The notes beneath the pieces were generated by a model that searched no databases, had not been told where the DNA came from, and saw nothing but the letters and a program-made list of their open reading frames with translations. From the NCBI GenBank assembly GCA_913041535.1, contig CAJWJK010000001.1, positions 124,001-188,000 on the forward strand: DNA of 64,000 nt, given 5' to 3'. A program made the position numbers and the translations under genes. Shown here piece after piece: positions 59,072-64,000 of this stretch (within the stretch, counting starts at the first letter, position 1; each line of letters begins with the position of its first letter). The stretch comes from an uncultured Alphaproteobacteria bacterium. GTDB taxonomy: Bacteria > Pseudomonadota > Alphaproteobacteria > VGEJ01.

Positions 59072-59506
59072 ATGAGGACTTTTATTCCTCCAGCGATTGA
59101 CTGGGTTCGTGCGCAAGTAGAGCTTTACGAAAGCAGTGGAGGGTTACAGGGTGTTACCCTTAAAGATACTGGATTGCCGTGTATCATTGTCACTCATGTA
59201 GGAAATAAAACGGACGCAATCCGGAAGATTCCGGTGATGAGGGTCAAAGTAGACAGTGGCTACGTTTTGGTTGGCTCTTATGGGGGCAGGCCCCGCAACC
59301 CTGTATGGGTATATAACCTGAGGGCTAACTCGGAGGTGGAGATTCGCGATAGGGAAGACGTGAGTAAGATGCGTGTGCGTGAAGTGGTGGAAGACCCAGA
59401 GCGAGAGATTTTGTGGTTGGAGGCTGTTAAGGCATATCCTCCTTACCAGGAGTATCAGAATAAAACAGACCGAAAAATTCCGGTTTTTATTGCGGAGCCT
59501 TGTTAA
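59072..59506 (+). CDS. DDN/nitroreductase-family deazaflavin (F420)-type oxidoreductase
   Basis: GLPCIIVTHVGNKTDAIRKIPVMRVKVDSGYVLVGSYGGRPRNPVWVYNLRANSEVEIRD is the split-barrel DDN pattern. Confidence 0.87.
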   Translation: MRTFIPPAIDWVRAQVELYESSGGLQGVTLKDTGLPCIIVTHVGNKTDAIRKIPVMRVKVDSGYVLVGSYGGRPRNPVWVYNLRANSEVEIRDREDVSKMRVREVVEDPEREILWLEAVKAYPPYQEYQNKTDRKIPVFIAEPC

Positions 59507-59627
59507 CGCTGTTACCTAAATTAAACATTGGGTCATTAGGCAAGTTTAGAGACTACAGCTGTTGCTGGGGATTTCCAAAGCACCTTGCAACTGAGTGGCA
59601 TGAGATCAGATGGTGAATACGTGGCAG

Positions 59628-60464
59628 TCAGTCTTCGGACGGCACTTCGCCTTGGCACATTAGTCTATGCAATATGCGTGTTTGTGCTTCATGGTCGGCG
59701 ACCGCCGCGTGCAAAGAACATCTGTTGTCCCACATCAACAAGTCGCCCGGAGACCAGCGGTGACGATACATGGTATGTAGCTTTTGGGAATGTTCATATA
59801 AAAAGCTAATTAATGCATTTCCCTCTTCCCTGCTCATTCCCGACGCTTCTACGCAGCGCATGGGCATTGTAATGTACAGTGATTTTCGGCGAGTTACGGG
59901 GTTAGTCCGTACGGCAGGGTGCCAAACAGGATCTGGGACTTCTTCTGGTCGGTCAATGCCATAAACAACGTGCTTAAACTTCAGGCCTTTAAGCCAGCCT
60001 TTCATGACATCTGATAGGCTTTCATACGCAAGATACTGATTTAGAAAGACAGTATCGCCGCCATGTTTTGGGACCTTTGCTGCGTTAAGCGATGAATATG
60101 AGGGTGGCTTGGCGACAAAACACGTATCCGTATGAAATGGACCAGATAAAATCTCTCCACGACCACCTCGCTTTTTTGCTAATTGAATTTCGGGCCATTC
60201 CGGGTGGCAATCAAATCCCGGAGTGGTCATAAGAGGTCCAAAACGTTTGAAAAATGCGATGTGCTCCTCTGGCTTTAAGTGTTGATTGGGTAAAACAGCA
60301 ACACAGAATTCTGAAACCAGCTTACCGACGATTTTAATGTGCTTCTCTGTCATATCACAGATTGGAATACCTGTTATCGATACCCCGGTACGTCCAGTCA
60401 TGATCTCAACGTGCAATTGCAAACGCTTGGCCGACTCAATTAGAGGATTATCCATAATGATCAT
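59628..60464 (-). CDS. TauD/TfdA-family Fe(II)/2OG dioxygenase (taurine dioxygenase-like)
   Basis: FFKRFGPLM, GPFHTDTCFVAKPPSYSSLNAAKVPKHGGDTVFLNQYLAYESLSD, RHRWSPGDLLMWDNRCSLHAAV. Confidence 0.92.
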   Translation of the reverse strand: MIIMDNPLIESAKRLQLHVEIMTGRTGVSITGIPICDMTEKHIKIVGKLVSEFCVAVLPNQHLKPEEHIAFFKRFGPLMTTPGFDCHPEWPEIQLAKKRGGRGEILSGPFHTDTCFVAKPPSYSSLNAAKVPKHGGDTVFLNQYLAYESLSDVMKGWLKGLKFKHVVYGIDRPEEVPDPVWHPAVRTNPVTRRKSLYITMPMRCVEASGMSREEGNALISFLYEHSQKLHTMYRHRWSPGDLLMWDNRCSLHAAVADHEAQTRILHRLMCQGEVPSED

Positions 60465-60508
60465 CCATGGAGTGATGTCGCAGCAGTATTTGCACCTGAA
60501 TCATTAGC

Positions 60509-61885
60509 TCAATCAGAACACTTTTTGCGCATTGTAACAAATTCTTCTGCTGCTGTTGGATGAATGCCGATTGTGGCGTCAAATTCAGCTTTTGTTGCAC
60601 CCATTTTCACAGCGATTGCGATTCCCTGGATTATCTCTGCCGCATCGGCCCCAGCCATATGCACACCAACGACACGCTGACTCTGGCGGGCAACTACTAT
60701 TTTCATCATAGTTTTTTCGTCACGGCCAGTCATGGTGTGTTTCAGTGGGCGAAATGTGGATAGATAAACGTCAATATTGCCAAACTCTTTCCTCGCCCAA
60801 TCCTCGGTCATTCCAACGCTTCCAACGGTCGGGTCCGAAAATACTGCTGAAGCAACATTTATGTGATCCATTCGGCGCGGACAGTTTCCATAGGTTGTTT
60901 CGGCAAAACATAAACCTTCGTTTAGAGCTACTGGGGTCAGGTTAATGCGATCGGTCACGTCACCAACAGCATAAACACTTTGGACAGAACTGCGGGACCA
61001 CTCATCTACAATGACCGCTCCTCTGTCATTTAGGTGAATTCCGGCTAGTTCAAGACCAAGATTAGCTGTGTTAGGTTTGCGCCCCGTAGCATACAACACG
61101 ACGTCAGTAGTTATAGTATTATCGTTAGTGAGTGCGACGTTTAGGTGGTCGTTACTATTTTGTATCTTGGACACCTCGCAGTTCAGGCGGATTTCAACAC
61201 CTTTCTTTATCATCTCCTGGTAGACAAATTTCTGGATATCTTTATCGAATCCTCGCAGTATCATTGACCCACGGTAGAGCTGCACCACGTTGGCTCCTAA
61301 TCCATTAAAAATACTAGCAAATTCGCAAGCAATATACCCGCCACCAACGATCACTATCTGTTTAGGAAGAGAGCGTAAATGGAAAACTTCGTTAGAAGTA
61401 ACCGCATTTTCGATACCTGGGATCTTTGGAAGGCTTGGCACACCACCAGTAGCAATGAGGATGTTCTGCGTGCGCACCTGCGTACCGTCATTCATCTGCA
61501 CTGTATGTGCGTCTCGGATGGAACCATGGGATGAAAATAGATCTACACCGGCATCATGCAGTAAACCGATATAGAGTTGGTTGAGGCGGTCAATTTCTTT
61601 GTCTCGGTTGGAGATTAAAGTGCTCCAATCGAACGTAACCGATTCAACGTTCCATCCATAGGCGGATGCATTCTCAAACTCATCTTTGAAATGTGCACCG
61701 TAGACCATCAATTTCTTAGGTATGCAGCCGCGAATAACACAGGTGCCACCGACTCTGCTCTCTTCGCATATGCCAACTTTAGCGCCATGGGATGCAGCTA
61801 CTCTACTTGCACGGACCCCGCCTGATCCGGCGCCGAGAACAAAGAGGTCATAATCATAAGCGCTCATAATTAGGCCCTTACTCAA
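60509..61885 (-). CDS. gor: Glutathione-disulfide reductase
   Basis: DLFVLGAGSGGVRASRVAASHGAKVGICEESRVGGTCVIRGCIPKKLMVYGA redox disulfide; IHPTAAEEFVTM C-terminus. Confidence 0.94.
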   Translation of the reverse strand: MSKGLIMSAYDYDLFVLGAGSGGVRASRVAASHGAKVGICEESRVGGTCVIRGCIPKKLMVYGAHFKDEFENASAYGWNVESVTFDWSTLISNRDKEIDRLNQLYIGLLHDAGVDLFSSHGSIRDAHTVQMNDGTQVRTQNILIATGGVPSLPKIPGIENAVTSNEVFHLRSLPKQIVIVGGGYIACEFASIFNGLGANVVQLYRGSMILRGFDKDIQKFVYQEMIKKGVEIRLNCEVSKIQNSNDHLNVALTNDNTITTDVVLYATGRKPNTANLGLELAGIHLNDRGAVIVDEWSRSSVQSVYAVGDVTDRINLTPVALNEGLCFAETTYGNCPRRMDHINVASAVFSDPTVGSVGMTEDWARKEFGNIDVYLSTFRPLKHTMTGRDEKTMMKIVVARQSQRVVGVHMAGADAAEIIQGIAIAVKMGATKAEFDATIGIHPTAAEEFVTMRKKCSD

Positions 61886-61933
61886 TTAAACATGTTGGTT
61901 AGAATTCAAATAGCATGGAGTAGTTATGTTAAC

Positions 61934-63157
61934 TTAAGCAGTTTTACTACTCCTTTCCGTTAGTGGGCGCTGGATTGCACGCTCGTTAATTGGCCAGTGT
62001 AGCAGTGCTGCCGTGATTCCAAGCATAATGGCAATCCACCAAGCCATATCGTATGTTCCTGTAGTGTCGTAGAGATAACCGCCTAACCAAACGCCTGTAA
62101 ACGATCCTAGCTGGTGGCTTAGGAATACGATGCCAAAAAGTATGCCCAAGTGGCGCATTCCAAATATTTGAGCAACTAAACCACTTGTTAGAGGCACTGT
62201 TCCTAACCATAGAATACCCATCACTGAAGCAAAAACCAAAGCGGAAGTAGTGCTAAGCGGCACAATCAAAAATACCGCAATTACGATTGCCCTCGCCAGA
62301 TAGATAAGGGCAAGCGTATTCTTCTTGCTGTATCGGCCACCGAGGTACCCACACAACAAGGATCCAATCACATTAAATAAACCAACTAGTGATAAAGCCC
62401 AAGCTCCAATGGAGGAATCGATGCCTGCGTCAACAAGAAATGCTGGGAGGTGGGCGCCGATAAACATTACTTGAAAGCCACATACATAAAAGCCAATAGT
62501 TAGGTAACGATAGCCTGAATGTTGAATGGCTTCGCGAAGCGCGTGACGGATATCAAGGTTTTCGAGTTGCGGATTTACTGTCTGTTTCTGATGGTTAGAA
62601 AGAGCAGCAGCCAGTGGCATCATCAGTAAAGAACAGGCACCAAGTATCAGAAGAGCTACGGACCATCCATATGTCTCAAAGAACAGTTGACCCGTCGGTA
62701 CCATTGCAAATTGGCCCAACGAACCAAGTGCTGTCGTGACACCAAAGGCTAGGCTTCGATGTTTCGATTGAACCAACTTTCCAACGGCTGCCAATACCAC
62801 TGTAAAGCTTGTTGCTGACAAGCCAATGCCAACGAGAAAACCTGCTCCAATGTGCATCTGTAAGGAGCTTGAACTCTCTGCCATCAAATACACGCCAAGT
62901 GCGTATATCAGGCTTCCGATTATAACAACGCGTGTCGAGCCATAACGGTCAGCAAAGGCTCCGGCGATGGGTTGGCAAAGACCCCACATGAGGTTTTGTA
63001 AAGCAAGCGCAAAGGCAAATACTTCTCGGCCCCATTCCAGTTCGAGGGAGATAGGTTGCAGAAATATCCCAAATGTTTGCCGAATTCCGACAGATAGCCA
63101 GGCTATAAGGCCAGCGCAAATTACGGCTATGAGGATTCGAGAAGAGGATGACACCAA
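61934..63157 (-). CDS. MFS transporter
   Basis: 12-TM-like hydrophobic profile; WGLCQPIAGAFADRYGSTRVVIIGSLIYALG. Confidence 0.88.
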   Translation of the reverse strand: MVSSSSRILIAVICAGLIAWLSVGIRQTFGIFLQPISLELEWGREVFAFALALQNLMWGLCQPIAGAFADRYGSTRVVIIGSLIYALGVYLMAESSSSLQMHIGAGFLVGIGLSATSFTVVLAAVGKLVQSKHRSLAFGVTTALGSLGQFAMVPTGQLFFETYGWSVALLILGACSLLMMPLAAALSNHQKQTVNPQLENLDIRHALREAIQHSGYRYLTIGFYVCGFQVMFIGAHLPAFLVDAGIDSSIGAWALSLVGLFNVIGSLLCGYLGGRYSKKNTLALIYLARAIVIAVFLIVPLSTTSALVFASVMGILWLGTVPLTSGLVAQIFGMRHLGILFGIVFLSHQLGSFTGVWLGGYLYDTTGTYDMAWWIAIMLGITAALLHWPINERAIQRPLTERSSKTA

Positions 63158-63281
63158 CTTACTCCAAAACGATATAATTCTGTCGAGAAATTCTGTTCAA
63201 CATTGACTGCCACCACAGAGCCGTCAAGTCACCATGCTTCTTTATTGGAGCCTTCACCCAGAGTCGTGTCATACTACGGTT

Positions 63282-64000
63282 ATGTCAACTGTCAACCCAG
63301 AGTCGGTCAAAGTAGATCCGCATCAGCGGCTCTTTTTGGTTGATGGATCTGGCTATATTTTTCGGGCCTACCATGCATTGCCACCGCTGACCCGCACAGA
63401 TGGAGCACCAATTGGCGCGGTTCTAGGTTTTTGCAATATGCTTAGTAGGCTTCTAGACGATATTGAGTCGTCGGGAACAGGCAACCATGTTGCCGTAATT
63501 TTTGATAAAGGGCATCGGACATTTCGAAACGATATTTACAGTGAGTACAAGGCGAACCGAGAAGCTCCCCCCGAGGATTTAGTTCCTCAATTCTCTTTTA
63601 TTCGTGATGCTACCAGAGCCTTTAGCGTAGCCTGTATTGAGCAGGAAGGGTTTGAGGCTGATGATATAATTGCCACTTATGCCCGCGTCGCGAGCTCAAA
63701 GGGGTATGAGGTTATCATTGTTTCGTCGGACAAAGACCTAATGCAACTTGTCCGAGATGGCGTCAGCATGTTCGATCCTATCAAGTCAGTAACGATTGGG
63801 ACTGAAGAGGTTCGGGCACGCTTTGGTGTTGGTCCCGAGCGTGTGGTTGATGTGCAGGCACTGGCTGGCGATTCCACGGACAATGTTCCTGGTATTCGTG
63901 GAATTGGCGTTAAAACAGCGGCTGCCCTAATCAACGAATATGGAGACTTGGACACGCTTTTGGATCGTGCAGAGGAGATTAAACAACCTAAGCGTAGACA
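63282..64000 (+). CDS. polA: DNA polymerase I (N-terminal 5'-3' exonuclease domain, truncated by window end)
   Basis: Manual translation MSTVNPESVKVDPHQRLFLVDGSGYIFRAYHALPPLTRTDGAPIGAVLGFCNML...VAVIFDKGHRTFRNDIYSEYKANREAPPEDLVPQF...DDIIATYAR...SSDKDLMQLV. Confidence 0.96.
   Translation, partial: MSTVNPESVKVDPHQRLFLVDGSGYIFRAYHALPPLTRTDGAPIGAVLGFCNMLSRLLDDIESSGTGNHVAVIFDKGHRTFRNDIYSEYKANREAPPEDLVPQFSFIRDATRAFSVACIEQEGFEADDIIATYARVASSKGYEVIIVSSDKDLMQLVRDGVSMFDPIKSVTIGTEEVRARFGVGPERVVDVQALAGDSTDNVPGIRGIGVKTAAALINEYGDLDTLLDRAEEIKQPKRR

Noticed and set aside
50704-60500. Full Tn7-like transposon at glmS
   Set aside because: No TnsA/B/C/D-like ORF is visible in the window. The insertion starts 3 bp after the stop rather than about 25 bp, and the duplication includes glmS codons; only the hotspot is shared.
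1-64000. CRISPR array, prophage or rRNA operon
   Set aside because: No regularly spaced repeats, phage structural genes or rRNA-like sequence were seen on reading either strand.

Overview
The window looks like a bacterial chromosome segment, most likely alphaproteobacterial judging by protein types and the alphaproteobacterial-style RpoH promoter. It is mostly housekeeping and metabolic genes. These include an LPS glycosyltransferase trio coupled to a dihydroorotase, a fatty-acid beta-oxidation operon (thiolase, FadN-like, ACAD, SCP2), priA, xerC, tdh-kbl, heterotetrameric sarcosine oxidase soxBDAG, a TPP-riboswitch-controlled ThiXYZ-type ABC transporter, gph, glmU-glmS, gor, and the start of polA. 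Two tRNAs, Leu(UAA) and Val(CAC), are on the minus strand. The clearest accessory region starts exactly at the 3' end of glmS. A ~1.3 kb segment there is bounded by a 14-bp perfect inverted repeat (50708-50721 / 51966-51979). Outside the inverted repeat, the last codons of glmS are repeated directly (16 bp, one mismatch; 50690-50705 / 51990-52005). Its main gene appears to fuse an McrB-like N-terminal (DUF3578-type) domain to a NucS-like PD-(D/E)XK nuclease, a candidate single-protein modification-dependent restriction enzyme. At the distal boundary sit two divergent small paralogues. Further downstream is an oxygenase-rich block (CmcJ-like, two TauD-like, PhyH) with a divergent PanB-like protein and a DDN-type deazaflavin oxidoreductase. 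Regulatory highlights are an RpoH-type promoter plus ROSE-like RNA thermometer ahead of hsp20, and a TPP aptamer whose 3' strand doubles as the Shine-Dalgarno of the transporter gene. All calls come from reading the sequence; no searches were run.
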